Shown piece after piece: positions 1 to 8,402 of a DNA stretch of 64,000 bases. The position numbers and the translations under genes are program-made. The notes under the pieces are model-generated. The model did not search any database. It had not been told where the DNA came from and worked only from the letters and a program-made list of their open reading frames with translations. Location: assembly GCF_030409845.1 (NCBI RefSeq), contig NZ_JAUFQQ010000005.1, positions 1,860,001 through 1,924,000 of the forward strand. Reading direction: 5' to 3'. Positions within the stretch are counted from its first letter, which is position 1, and the number at the start of each line of letters is the position of its first letter. The stretch comes from Flavobacterium branchiarum (GTDB lineage: Bacteria > Bacteroidota > Bacteroidia > Flavobacteriales > Flavobacteriaceae).

Positions 1-300
1 TCAAATTTAAAAGAAAACAACTTAAAAGATCTGCAATCCAAACTAATAGAAAATTATGCTGTCCGTATTAGTCCTTATTTAGTAACAGTAGATAAAACTG
101 CCAATAAAATTTTCACTAAATGGTCTGGGTTAATTTCAAGAAATAATAAAAACAGAAAGGTACTTCTTAAAGTATTTTACGTTTATTTATTCCTTGCAAT
201 TTGGTTAATATCACCAATAGTGTATATATTGCACGTTCTTACATATCCTATTAAAATCAATAAAATCAAAAAAGAAACTCAATATTACCAAGGAGTTTAG
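1..300 (+). CDS. darA: Probable dialkylresorcinol condensing enzyme DarA, 3' end only
   Basis: An open frame runs from base 1 to a TAG at 298-300 and gives the last 99 residues of a protein whose start lies outside the window. The visible part is a basic, soluble-looking stretch followed by one strongly hydrophobic segment at about visible residues 60-82 and a short lysine-rich tail, so the C-terminus probably touches the membrane. It ends 10 bases before darB. In flavobacterial flexirubin clusters the gene directly before darB is darA, whose product works with DarB to form the dialkylresorcinol ring. The assignment rests mainly on this position, because the conserved N-terminal part is not in the window. 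Confidence 0.6.
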   Translation, partial: SNLKENNLKDLQSKLIENYAVRISPYLVTVDKTANKIFTKWSGLISRNNKNRKVLLKVFYVYLFLAIWLISPIVYILHVLTYPIKINKIKKETQYYQGV

Positions 301-310
301 AAACCATATT

Positions 311-1444
311 ATGTCTGAAGTATATATTACAAAAGCCGCAAAATATTTGCCAAACGAAGCTGTTACAAATGATGAAATGGAAAGTTATTTGGGACTTATC
401 AATGATGCCGTTTCAAAAGCGAGAAGAATCATTTTACGCAATAACAAAATTGTAAGTCGTTATTACGCAATAGATAAAGAAGGAAAAAGCACGCATAACA
501 ATGCGGAGCTAACCAAAAATGCTATAACACAATTATTTGATAACGATTTCACTCCGCAAGACATGGAAGTTCTTTCATGCGGAACCTCGACACCAGATAT
601 ATTTTTACCATCTCATGCCGCAATGGTTCATGGATTGTTAAAAAACAAATCTGTTGAATTAAACTCCTCATCAGGAGTATGTTGTGCAGGAATGAATTCA
701 TTAAAATATGGTTTCCTTTCTATTCGTTCAGGGAATTCAAAAAATGCAGTTTGTACTGGATCTGAAAAGGTTTCATCATGGTTCCTGTCAGAAAAATACA
801 GTCCTGAAGTTTCTAATTTAAAAAACTTAGAAGAGCTACCTATAATTGCTTTCAAAAAAGATTTTTTAAGATGGATGTTATCTGATGGTTCTGGTGCTTT
901 TTTATTAGAAAATAAACCTAGAGGCCCTATCTCTTTAAAAATAGAATGGATGGAAGCTTTTTCATATGCGTATGAATTAGAAACTTGTATGTATGCTGGA
1001 GGAGAGAAATTAGAAACTGGTGAAATAAAACCTTGGAGCGATTATTCTCCCGAAGAATGGTTAAATCAATCTGTATTTTCTATCAAACAGGATGTGAAAT
1101 TACTAGATCAATTTATCCTAACAAAAGGAGCAGAAAGTATGGGTATTGCAATGAAAAAAAATAACATTACTGCTGATCAAGTTGATTATTTCATACCACA
1201 CGTTTCTTCTCACTTTTTTGTTGAAGGTTTAAAGAAAAGCCTTGAAGAAAATAATGTTGGAATGGCTGATGAAAAATGGTTCATGAATCTTGCTCGTGTT
1301 GGAAACGTAGGTTCTGCATCTATTTATCTTGCTGTTGAGGAATTAATGAATTCTGGAAAATTAAAAGTTGGTGATCGTATTCTTTTATCAGTTCCAGAAA
1401 GTGGAAGATTCTCTTTTGCCTATGCTTATTTAACCGTTTGTTAA
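311..1444 (+). CDS. darB: DarB-like beta-ketoacyl-ACP synthase III (dialkylresorcinol ketosynthase)
   Basis: This 377-residue protein has the thiolase fold of FabH-type ketosynthases. The nucleophile motif SGVCCAGM places the catalytic Cys at residue 125. A His in IPHVSSHF and an Asn in GNVGSAS complete the expected Cys-His-Asn triad. DarB enzymes condense two fatty-acyl-derived thioesters into a cyclohexanedione that is aromatised to a 2,5-dialkylresorcinol, the alcohol half of flexirubin. The gene follows probable darA by 10 bases, and its TAA overlaps the ATG of the next gene (TAATG), so it is translationally coupled. Ordinary FabH is less likely because the gene sits among aryl polyene genes and the protein is longer than housekeeping FabH (about 320 residues). 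Confidence 0.88.
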   Translation: MSEVYITKAAKYLPNEAVTNDEMESYLGLINDAVSKARRIILRNNKIVSRYYAIDKEGKSTHNNAELTKNAITQLFDNDFTPQDMEVLSCGTSTPDIFLPSHAAMVHGLLKNKSVELNSSSGVCCAGMNSLKYGFLSIRSGNSKNAVCTGSEKVSSWFLSEKYSPEVSNLKNLEELPIIAFKKDFLRWMLSDGSGAFLLENKPRGPISLKIEWMEAFSYAYELETCMYAGGEKLETGEIKPWSDYSPEEWLNQSVFSIKQDVKLLDQFILTKGAESMGIAMKKNNITADQVDYFIPHVSSHFFVEGLKKSLEENNVGMADEKWFMNLARVGNVGSASIYLAVEELMNSGKLKVGDRILLSVPESGRFSFAYAYLTVC

Positions 1445-1875
1445 TGGAAAGAACTTTACTCTTAGAAAAAAAAGCTGTCGAAAATTTATTACCACAAAAG
1501 TTCCCTTTTGTAATGGTAGATAAGATGTTGTCATTCAATGAAACATCTTTAGTCTCTGGCTTAAAAATTCAAAGTGAAAATATTTTTTCAGAAAACGGGA
1601 CTTTTCTAGAAGCTGGATTAATAGAACACATGGCACAATCTGTGGCTTTACATACTGGATATGTCTTTTTTTTAAAACAAGAAAAAGCACCTACAGGCTA
1701 TATTGGTTCTATCAAGCAAATTGATATAAAGAAGCTACCAAAAGTTGGCGATGAGATTCAATCGACAATAACAATTCTACAAGAATTTGCTGGAATAACA
1801 CTAGTAGATATTGTTACTACATTAAATAATGAAGAAATCGCAACCGGTCAGATGAAGACCGTTTTAGCCAAATAA
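1444..1875 (+). CDS. FabZ-like hotdog dehydratase subunit lacking the catalytic His
   Basis: This 143-residue single-hotdog protein resembles 3-hydroxyacyl-ACP dehydratases. The helix motif GLIEHMAQS keeps the Glu and the AQ that follow the FabZ active-site Glu. The usual GHFPxxPxxPGV segment is missing and is replaced by a short FSENGTFLEA stretch, so the catalytic His is not visible. I start it at the ATG at 1444, which overlaps the darB stop. A TTG two codons upstream is possible but less natural. The next gene, 8 bases on, is a paralog with the same change. Heterodimeric dehydratases are reported for aryl polyene type II PKS systems, so this is probably one half of such an enzyme. A purely structural role cannot be excluded. 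Confidence 0.75.
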   Translation: MERTLLLEKKAVENLLPQKFPFVMVDKMLSFNETSLVSGLKIQSENIFSENGTFLEAGLIEHMAQSVALHTGYVFFLKQEKAPTGYIGSIKQIDIKKLPKVGDEIQSTITILQEFAGITLVDIVTTLNNEEIATGQMKTVLAK

Positions 1876-1883
1876 TATAGTAA

Positions 1884-2345
1884 ATGGACACTTCAGTAGA
1901 CATACGAAATTATCTTCCACATCGTGAGCCTATGCTCATGGTCGATTTAATTCTTACAATAGATGCCCTAAGTGTAGAAACTGTTTTTTTAATAAAAGAA
2001 GATAATATTTTCGTTGATAAAAACACCTTCATCGAAGCTGGATTAATTGAAAATGTAGCACAAACCTGCTCCTCTATTGTTGCGCAAAAATATTTTGCCA
2101 AAACAGATGAAGAAGAAAATGTGAGTGTAATAGGATTTATCAGTACACTGAAAAATCTTAAAATATATCAATTACCAAAAGTGAATAATAGTATAATTAC
2201 ACGAGCATCCTTGGTTTCAAAATTTGTTGGAGATGATTATACATTATGTACCATGAATTGCGAAAGCTTTCATGGAGAAGTACAACTTATAGAATGCGAG
2301 ATCAATTTGTTTATTCAAAAAACAAATTCGTTAGTAAAAAATTAA
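1884..2345 (+). CDS. Second FabZ-like hotdog protein lacking the catalytic His
   Basis: This 153-residue protein is a paralog of the preceding one. It opens with YLPHREPMLMVD, similar to the KFPFVMVD of its neighbour and to the LPHRxPFLLVD start of FabZ. It carries GLIENVAQTCS where FabZ has its Glu-containing helix. The GHFPxxPxxPGV loop is replaced by FVDKNTFIEA, so the catalytic His is absent here too. It lies 8 bases after its paralog and 60 bases before the next gene. A role in dehydrating beta-hydroxyacyl-ACP during polyene or alkyl chain growth is likely, either as a partner of a His-bearing subunit (candidate: the gene at 13989) or as a non-catalytic scaffold. Substrate assignment is inference. 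Confidence 0.72.
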   Translation: MDTSVDIRNYLPHREPMLMVDLILTIDALSVETVFLIKEDNIFVDKNTFIEAGLIENVAQTCSSIVAQKYFAKTDEEENVSVIGFISTLKNLKIYQLPKVNNSIITRASLVSKFVGDDYTLCTMNCESFHGEVQLIECEINLFIQKTNSLVKN

Positions 2346-2405
2346 TTTTGAATTATTTTTTTGTTCTAACTATTGATGCTTTTAATTTACTCAATTAACT
2401 AATAC

Positions 2406-2810
2406 ATGGAAAAAGAAAAAGTACCACAAGACAATGGTAATCTAACCAAAAACAACATGAAAGAACTTGTATATGCAACCGATGAAAACGGCGATTATAC
2501 AACTGCTTTAAGTACTGGTTGGGAGCCTAAAACTATTGCTCTTTCAAATTCTATTGATGAGATAAATGAGCGTATTGCAGACGCAAAATCACAAGTAAGA
2601 AATGGAGAAGCAAGTCCGATTTGTTACTTTATGGAATTGAACCGAATGGATCTTCTTATTCTTTCCAATTATGTAGGCATGTGGAAATGGCGTATAAAAA
2701 GACATTTTAAACCTGCTATATTTGCAAAATTAAATGACCGTATTTTACAAAAATATGCTGATGCCTTTTCGATATCAGTATCCGAATTAAAAAATTTTAA
2801 AACAGATTAA
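2406..2810 (+). CDS. Small conserved-looking protein of the flexirubin cluster, function unknown
   Basis: I do not recognise a named family for this 134-residue protein. It is soluble-looking, with no signal peptide or membrane segment. The N-terminal 30 residues are polar. A central part (about 45-90) is acidic and probably helical, and the remainder is basic around a WKWRIKRHFK stretch before a helical tail that ends ISVSELKNF. The last segment resembles a DNA-binding or protein-docking helix, but nothing decisive is visible. The stop codon overlaps the start of the BtrH-like gene by one base (TAATG), so the two are probably made together and may interact. Confidence 0.7.
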   Translation: MEKEKVPQDNGNLTKNNMKELVYATDENGDYTTALSTGWEPKTIALSNSIDEINERIADAKSQVRNGEASPICYFMELNRMDLLILSNYVGMWKWRIKRHFKPAIFAKLNDRILQKYADAFSISVSELKNFKTD

Positions 2811-3808
2811 TGCAAACCACTTTTACACATCATCAATCGGCACATTGCGAAAATGGAGTAGCTTCAAATTTGCTGAAAAATAATGGTTTAAACTTAAGTG
2901 AACCTATGGTTTTTGGCATTGGTTCAGGACTCTTTTTCGTATACTTACCTTTTATAAAAGTTAATTATGCTCCTGCGATAAGCTATAGAACATTACCTGG
3001 TCAAATTTTTAGAAGAGTTGCTAATAGGTTGCATTTAAAAATAAAAAGACAAAAATTTTCATCAGTTTCTAAAGCAAACCAAGCTTTAGATGAAAATCTA
3101 AAAAATAATATCCCAACAGGATTACAAGTTGGCGTTTATAATTTAAGTTATTTTCCCGACGAATATCGCTTTCATTTCAATGCTCACAACTTAGTGGTTT
3201 ACGGAAAAACCGATACCGATTATCTTATAAGTGACCCAGTAATGGAAACCGTTACAACACTTACCCATGATGAATTAGACAAGGTTCGTTTTGCTAAAGG
3301 TGCTTTTGCTCCAAAAGGACAAATGTATTATCCTATTCATATTCCAGATAATATTGATTTAAAAAATGCAATCATCAAAGGAATAAAAAACACTTGCCGA
3401 GACATGCTTGCTCCTATGCCAATTATTGGTGTTAAAGGAATCAGATTAGTTTCAGGTAAGATCCGAAAATGGCCACTTCAACACGGAACCAAAAAAGCCA
3501 ATCATTACTTAGCACAAATAGTTCGTATGCAAGAGGAAATTGGAACTGGTGGTGGAGGATTTCGTTTTATATATGCTGCTTTTTTACAGGAAGCTGCTGT
3601 TGTGTTAAATAATGAAGAGTTGAAAGTCTTATCGAAAGAAATGACAAAAATTGGAGATTCATGGCGTGATTTCGCTGTAGAAGCTTCACGAATATACAAA
3701 AACCGAAGCGCCAAAAATGATGCTTATAATACTATTGCTGACCAACTTTTGGACATTGCAAATAGAGAAGAAGTATTTTTTAAGAAACTAAAAAAAGCCA
3801 TTAGCTAA
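2810..3808 (+). CDS. BtrH N-terminal-domain protein, candidate acyl-ACP transferase
   Basis: The N-terminus of this 332-residue protein, with HCENGVASNLL and a Cys at residue 13, matches the papain-like N-terminal domain of BtrH. In butirosin biosynthesis BtrH moves an acyl group from an acyl carrier protein to an aminoglycoside. A His in FNAHNLVVYG and an Asp in YLISDPVM are spaced as expected for a Cys-His-Asp type site. The C-terminal half (about 190-332) is helical and looks like the DUF4872-type region that often follows. It is coupled to the upstream unknown gene and lies 6 bases before an ABC ATPase gene. In this cluster a plausible job is moving an ACP-bound aryl polyene chain to an acceptor, possibly the resorcinol hydroxyl. 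That role is inference from the family. Confidence 0.72.
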   Translation: MQTTFTHHQSAHCENGVASNLLKNNGLNLSEPMVFGIGSGLFFVYLPFIKVNYAPAISYRTLPGQIFRRVANRLHLKIKRQKFSSVSKANQALDENLKNNIPTGLQVGVYNLSYFPDEYRFHFNAHNLVVYGKTDTDYLISDPVMETVTTLTHDELDKVRFAKGAFAPKGQMYYPIHIPDNIDLKNAIIKGIKNTCRDMLAPMPIIGVKGIRLVSGKIRKWPLQHGTKKANHYLAQIVRMQEEIGTGGGGFRFIYAAFLQEAAVVLNNEELKVLSKEMTKIGDSWRDFAVEASRIYKNRSAKNDAYNTIADQLLDIANREEVFFKKLKKAIS

Positions 3809-3814
3809 TATATT

Positions 3815-4567
3815 TTGCATCCTATTATACAAATAACATCGCTATCTAAAAAGTACAAAAATGCAGAAATGTATTCTTTGAACGACTTAACGCTTACCAT
3901 AAACGAAGGTCAAATTTTTGGTTTATTAGGTCCAAATGGAGCTGGAAAAACAACATTAATTTCGATGCTTTGTGGTTTGGTTAAACCTACTTCAGGCTCT
4001 TTTACAATTAATGGCATGGCGTATGCAAATAATGCTACCAAAATAAAACAATTCATAGGTGTTGTTCCTCAAGAATATGCCCTATATCCTACCCTAACAG
4101 CAAGAGAGAATTTACATTATTTCGGTAGCATGTATGGCCTAAAAGGACAGAATTTAAAAGACAAAGTAATCGAAACTTTGGATCTTTTGGGGTTACTTAA
4201 ATTTGCAGACAAACGCATCGAAACCTTTTCTGGAGGAATGAAAAGAAGAATTAATTTAATTGCTGGAATATTACACAATCCTAAAATTATATTTCTAGAT
4301 GAACCAACAGTTGGTGTTGATGTACAATCAAAAAATGCTATTATTGATTATCTAAAACACTTAAACAAAAACGGAACAACAATTATTTATACTTCACATC
4401 ATTTATCTGAAGCACAAGATTTTTGTACAGATATTGCTATTCTTGACCAAGGTAAAATCTATGCTCAAGGCACTCCTTCTGGATTAATTTCAAATACACA
4501 AAACGCACAAAATCTTGAAGACGTTTTTATTTCATTAACTGGTAAAGAACTAAGAGATGATATATAA
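3815..4567 (+). CDS. ABC transporter ATP-binding protein of the pigment cluster
   Basis: This is a 250-residue cytoplasmic ATPase. Walker A is GPNGAGKTT (residues 39-47), the signature is FSGGMKR (138-144), Walker B is IIFLDE (158-163), and the switch His lies in SHHLSEA. The start is a TTG (MHPII), since no ATG lies in frame before the Walker A region except one after conserved sequence. The permease gene overlaps its 3' end by 11 bases, so the two form one exporter of the ABC-2 class. The domain order and the CcmA/NatA-like sequence fit export of a lipid or pigment precursor across the inner membrane. The actual cargo is not shown by sequence. Confidence 0.9.
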   Translation: MHPIIQITSLSKKYKNAEMYSLNDLTLTINEGQIFGLLGPNGAGKTTLISMLCGLVKPTSGSFTINGMAYANNATKIKQFIGVVPQEYALYPTLTARENLHYFGSMYGLKGQNLKDKVIETLDLLGLLKFADKRIETFSGGMKRRINLIAGILHNPKIIFLDEPTVGVDVQSKNAIIDYLKHLNKNGTTIIYTSHHLSEAQDFCTDIAILDQGKIYAQGTPSGLISNTQNAQNLEDVFISLTGKELRDDI

Positions 4568-5840
4568 ATTATGGATGTCTGTAGTCAAAGAATTCCTATT
4601 GTTAAAAAGGGATTTAGGAGGATTAATTATTTTATTCGTAATGCCTCTTGTACTTGTTATTACGGTAACTTTAATTCAAGACAGTACATTTAAAACCGTA
4701 AGCGATTCTAAAATCGAAATCCTTTTAGTAAATAACGACAATGGCTCAGTAGCCAAAACAGTTTATGATAATTTACAAAAAAGCAATCTATTTACAGTAG
4801 TAACACAAATCAAAGATATTCCTTTAACAGAAGCTGTCGCTAAAGAAGCTGTTTATAAAGGAAAATACCAATTAGCAATTGTTATTCCTGAAAATCTAAG
4901 TAAAGATTTACAAGAAAAAATAGACCAAAATGTACAAAAAATAGTAAGTAGCATTGGTTTAACTGATACAATTGCTCAAACTGAAACTCCTAAAATAATC
5001 ACCCAAAAAGAAGTTAGATTATACTTTGACCCAGCGGTACAAATGAGTTTCAAAAATGCAGTCATGAACTCCATTGATAAAATGATTTCACAAATAGAAA
5101 CCCATTCTATTTACACTGCTTTTCAAAAACAATTGGGAGAAGGAAGCGCTAATTTTGAACAAAAAAGTTTCATTACTTTCAAGGAAATTATTCCTAGAGT
5201 AAACAATAAAGAAGTATTACCAAATTCAACTCAGCATAACGTTCCTGCATGGACCCTTTTTGCTATGTTTTTTATTGTTATTCCACTTTCGATCAATATT
5301 GTAAAAGAAAAAACACAAGGAACTTTTGTTCGCTTATTAACAAATCCGGTTTCAAATCGTATTGTTATGACAGGTAAAACTATTACATATTCTGTAATTT
5401 GTATGATTCAATTTTACATGATGGTTGGTGTTGCCGTTTTTATATTTCCAGAAATTGGTTTACCATCACTTAATATAGAAGGCCATTTATTTTTAATGAG
5501 CGTTGTTGCTTTATTCTCTGGATTTGCTGCTATTGGTTTCGGAATATTATTAGGAACCGTTGCCAAAACACAAGAGCAATCGGCTCCTTTTGGTGCAACA
5601 AGTGTTATTATTCTAGCTGCAATAGGAGGTGTTTGGGTACCCGTTTTTGCAATGCCAAAAATTATGCAGCTTATCGCCAAGTCTTCACCGATGAACTGGG
5701 GATTAAATGCCTTTTACGATGTATTATTACGTAACGCAACATTTTTAGAAATCATTCCAGAAATAGGTTTATTATTTCTGTTTTTTATAATTACAACAAC
5801 AATTGCCTTAGCATATGATAAGAAGAAAAGAGCAGTATAA
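4557..5840 (+). CDS. ABC-2 type transporter permease of the pigment cluster
   Basis: This 427-residue permease has the standard ABC-2 layout. There is one N-terminal membrane helix (about 22-42), a large extracytoplasmic domain (about 45-225), then five or six helices to the C-terminus (from about 230). The segment PVSNRIVMTGKTI is typical of the cytoplasmic coupling region. It overlaps the ATPase gene by 11 bases at its start and the thioesterase gene by 26 bases at its end, so it sits inside one tightly packed transcript. With the ATPase it probably forms an exporter for flexirubin or its halves. Export of another cluster product is equally open. Confidence 0.88.
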   Translation: MIYKLWMSVVKEFLLLKRDLGGLIILFVMPLVLVITVTLIQDSTFKTVSDSKIEILLVNNDNGSVAKTVYDNLQKSNLFTVVTQIKDIPLTEAVAKEAVYKGKYQLAIVIPENLSKDLQEKIDQNVQKIVSSIGLTDTIAQTETPKIITQKEVRLYFDPAVQMSFKNAVMNSIDKMISQIETHSIYTAFQKQLGEGSANFEQKSFITFKEIIPRVNNKEVLPNSTQHNVPAWTLFAMFFIVIPLSINIVKEKTQGTFVRLLTNPVSNRIVMTGKTITYSVICMIQFYMMVGVAVFIFPEIGLPSLNIEGHLFLMSVVALFSGFAAIGFGILLGTVAKTQEQSAPFGATSVIILAAIGGVWVPVFAMPKIMQLIAKSSPMNWGLNAFYDVLLRNATFLEIIPEIGLLFLFFIITTTIALAYDKKKRAV

Positions 5841-6264
5841 CGAAGCTATTGCATTAACAGTTACTGAAGAGGTTAGAATACGCTTTAACGAAACCGATGC
5901 CCTCGGAATTGTTTGGCATGGCTATTATATAACCTATTTTGAAGATGGTCGTGAAGCTTTCGGACGCAAACATGGGATTACCTACCTTGATGTCGCTGCT
6001 AGTGGATACACCACTCCAATCGTAAAATCAACTTGTGAGCATAAATTGTCTTTGCGCTATGGCGATGTCATTCGTGTAGAAACAAGTATTGTAGATACGC
6101 CCGCAGCAAAAATAATTTATAGATTTAAAATTTATAATACCAGTAATGAAATTGTCTGTACAGGCGAAACGGTACAGGTATTTTTAAATAAAGAAGGAAA
6201 TTTAATGCTTACTAATCCTCCATTTTACGAAGAATGGAAACGAAAAGTTGGTCTTTTAAAATAA
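5815..6264 (+). CDS. 4HBT-type acyl-CoA/ACP thioesterase
   Basis: This 149-residue hotdog thioesterase has the motif NETDALGIVWHGYY. The Asp at residue 28 is the catalytic Asp of the 4-hydroxybenzoyl-CoA thioesterase family, and the following W-H-G-Y-Y aligns with its substrate loop. Such enzymes in aryl polyene and flexirubin clusters probably free or proofread chains stalled on the carrier protein. The start codon lies inside the permease gene (26-base overlap), and the stop overlaps the next ATG as TAATG. A 4-hydroxycinnamoyl or polyene thioester is a reasonable substrate guess because of the cluster context, but specificity cannot be read from sequence. Confidence 0.85.
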   Translation: MIRRKEQYNEAIALTVTEEVRIRFNETDALGIVWHGYYITYFEDGREAFGRKHGITYLDVAASGYTTPIVKSTCEHKLSLRYGDVIRVETSIVDTPAAKIIYRFKIYNTSNEIVCTGETVQVFLNKEGNLMLTNPPFYEEWKRKVGLLK

Positions 6265-7403
6265 TGAGAAGAGCCGTTTATATAAACCAAACCAATTGTA
6301 TCACTCCCTTAGGATTTGATGTTCCGTCGAACATTGAGGCTATTGTTTGTGGTGAATCTGGCATTCAGTTGCATGAAGATGTATCTTTAATGCCTAATCC
6401 TTTTTATGCTTCGATTATAAATGAAGAAAAATTAAATGCTGCTTTCGCAAAGATTAGTTCTGAAACTAACTATTCGAGATTAGAAAAAATGATGATTTTG
6501 GCTTTAGAACCAATCATCAAAAATTCTGAAGTAGATTTAAATTCAAAAACTGCCTTTATACTTTCGACAACAAAAGGAAATGTAACTGCTTTAAAAAATG
6601 ATTCTCCCGAGAGTTTTCATAATGCTCATTTAAATGTCTTGGCACAAAATGTAGCAGCCTTTTTCGATTTTAAAACGCAACCTATCGTAGTTTCTAATGC
6701 TTGTGTATCAGGAATTTTGGCCGTTTCGGTTGCCAAAAGAATAATACAAAGTGAACTATATGACAACGTTTTTATCGTTGCTGGTGATGAAGTTTCAGAA
6801 TTTGTTTTGTCTGGTTTTAATGCATTTCAAGCAATGAGTAGTTTGCCTTGCAAGCCTTATTCCGCAAACAGAACTGGTGTAAGTCTGGGTGAAGCTACTG
6901 CAGCTGTTTTAGTTTCAGCAGAATTAAAAAATGCAAAAATAAAAATAGTCGGAGATAGTTCTATAAACGATGCGAATCATATATCGGGTCCTTCAAGAAC
7001 AGGCGAAGGTTTATTCAGAAGTATACAAAACGCCTTGAACGAAGCACAAATAAAACCGGAGCATATTGATTATATTTCGGCACACGGAACTGCAACTCCT
7101 TTTAATGACGAGATGGAAGCTATTGCTTTCAACCGATTAGAGATGGGAACGGTTCCTGTAAATAGTTTGAAAGGTTTTTACGGGCATACATTGGGTGCTT
7201 CAGGATTATTAGAAACAGTAATTTCAATTGAATCTGTCCTTCGTGATACACTTTTTATTTCCTTAGGTTTTGATGAAATGGGAGTAACCCAACCAATTAA
7301 TGTCATTGAAAAAAATGAAAAGAAAAACATTGATACTTTTCTAAAAACAGCCTCTGGTTTCGGAGGTTGCAATACAGCAGTGATTTTTGAAAAAGTAAAA
7401 TAA
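6264..7403 (+). CDS. Beta-ketoacyl-ACP synthase (KAS I/II type), catalytic
   Basis: This 379-residue ketosynthase carries the full Cys-His-His set: SNACVSG with Cys147, SAHGTATPFND, and a second His in FYGHTLGASG preceded by the conserved Lys of NSLKG. An in-frame ATG 30 bases upstream exists, but the start at 6264 overlaps the thioesterase stop (TAATG) and begins directly with the family N-terminus MRRAVYINQT. It extends an ACP-bound chain by decarboxylative condensation with malonyl-ACP. The next gene is a short ketosynthase-like protein, so the two may act as a ketosynthase and partner pair. This is one of two catalytic KAS enzymes in the cluster besides DarB. Confidence 0.9.
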   Translation: MRRAVYINQTNCITPLGFDVPSNIEAIVCGESGIQLHEDVSLMPNPFYASIINEEKLNAAFAKISSETNYSRLEKMMILALEPIIKNSEVDLNSKTAFILSTTKGNVTALKNDSPESFHNAHLNVLAQNVAAFFDFKTQPIVVSNACVSGILAVSVAKRIIQSELYDNVFIVAGDEVSEFVLSGFNAFQAMSSLPCKPYSANRTGVSLGEATAAVLVSAELKNAKIKIVGDSSINDANHISGPSRTGEGLFRSIQNALNEAQIKPEHIDYISAHGTATPFNDEMEAIAFNRLEMGTVPVNSLKGFYGHTLGASGLLETVISIESVLRDTLFISLGFDEMGVTQPINVIEKNEKKNIDTFLKTASGFGGCNTAVIFEKVK

Positions 7404-8035
7404 TGACTCCAAACAAAACATACATACAATCCTATTGCTCAATTGAAAACAACGAAATTGTTTTGAACGGAACTACTATTTTCAAAATAGAGCCAACCAA
7501 TTTTGCAGACTTTTCGAAACAAGCGTACCGCAATTTTGAAATAAGTTATCCTAAATTTTTCAAAATGGATTCTTTAAGTAAACTAGCCTTTTTAGGAGCC
7601 GAATTACTTTTGAGATCAAACCCAAGCGATAGCGAACTAGCAGATGAAATAGAAAACAATACAGCCTTGGTTTTAGCTAATAAATCCTCAAGTCTTGATA
7701 CTGATGTAAAATATCAGGAATCTATATCCGATAAGGAGGATTATTACCCAAGTCCAGCCGTTTTTGTTTATACTTTGCCAAATATTTGCTTAGGAGAAAT
7801 TAGTATCCGTCATCAACTAAAAAGTGAAAATTCTTTTTTTATATTTGACGCCTTCAATCCTGAATTTATAAGTAACTACGCCAATATACTTTTGCAGACT
7901 AATAAAGCAGAAACTGTACTTTGCGGATGGGTGGAGTTTTTCAATGAAGAATATAAAGCTTTTCTTTGTCTGGTTGGTAAAGAAGAGAATCAAAAATACC
8001 AAAACGAAACGATAGAAACATTATATAACAAATAA
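7403..8035 (+). CDS. Short ketosynthase-like protein without visible catalytic residues
   Basis: This 210-residue protein looks like the N-terminal half of a ketosynthase. Residues of about 60-150 contain segments such as FLGAELLLRS, TALVLANKSSSLDTD and PAVFVYTLPNICLGEISIRH, which fit the KAS core. Where the active Cys would lie it reads SENSFFIFDA, with no Cys, and the C-terminal His-bearing half is missing altogether. Its start overlaps the preceding KAS stop by one base (TAATG), and it ends 2 bases before the carrier protein gene. A maintained frame and tight coupling argue against decay. It may serve as a non-catalytic partner of the preceding KAS, like a reduced chain-length factor. The function is not established by sequence. 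Confidence 0.7.
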   Translation: MTPNKTYIQSYCSIENNEIVLNGTTIFKIEPTNFADFSKQAYRNFEISYPKFFKMDSLSKLAFLGAELLLRSNPSDSELADEIENNTALVLANKSSSLDTDVKYQESISDKEDYYPSPAVFVYTLPNICLGEISIRHQLKSENSFFIFDAFNPEFISNYANILLQTNKAETVLCGWVEFFNEEYKAFLCLVGKEENQKYQNETIETLYNK

Positions 8036-8037
8036 CC

Positions 8038-8295
8038 ATGGACGCATTAAAATTAGAATTAAAAAATAAAATTATTACTGTATTAAATCTTGAAGATATT
8101 ACTCTTGAAGACATTAACGATAATGACCCTCTGTTTGGAGATGGTTTAGGTTTGGACTCTATCGATGCTTTAGAATTAATCGTTATTCTAGACAAAGATT
8201 ACGGAATTAAATTAGTTGACCCGAAAGAAGGTAAAGTAATTTTCCAATCAATCGAATCAATGGCTGCTTATATCCAGGCAAACAGAACTAAATAA
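8038..8295 (+). CDS. Acyl carrier protein
   Basis: This is an 85-residue acidic four-helix carrier protein. The phosphopantetheine site is GLGLDSIDALEL, with Ser41 as the attachment residue, at the start of helix II as in all ACPs. It carries the growing polyene or starter chain as a thioester and is served by the ketosynthases, dehydratases and thioesterase in the same operon. It follows the short KAS-like gene by 2 bases. A 107-base gap, the longest in the operon, comes after it. A phosphopantetheinyl transferase is not seen in the window, so it must lie upstream or elsewhere in the genome. Confidence 0.93.
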   Translation: MDALKLELKNKIITVLNLEDITLEDINDNDPLFGDGLGLDSIDALELIVILDKDYGIKLVDPKEGKVIFQSIESMAAYIQANRTK

Positions 8296-8310
8296 ACTTC
8301 TTAGACTTAG

Positions 8311-8364
8311 TTAGACTGCTTAGATAAGAGTATGGACTAAAATTTAATAATCTAGGCAGTCTAA
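8311..8364 (+). repeat. Imperfect 14-bp inverted repeat in the longest operon gap
   Basis: The arms TTAGACTGCTTAGA (8311-8324) and TCTAGGCAGTCTAA (8351-8364) pair with one mismatch around a 26-base loop, between the ACP gene and the next ketosynthase. The gap is also full of short TTAGAC and AGTCTAA words. No T-run follows, so it is not a plain terminator. It could set mRNA processing or stability between ACP and downstream genes, or it may be a degenerate intergenic repeat typical of flavobacteria. Confidence 0.6.
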
Positions 8365-8402
8365 TCAAGTTAAATAATCTAAAAATAAAAGTAGTCTAAA
8401 AA

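Noticed and set aside
1438..1443. TTG at 1438 as start of the first hotdog gene
   Set aside because: The ATG at 1444 overlaps the darB stop in the TAATG pattern seen for several other genes of the operon.
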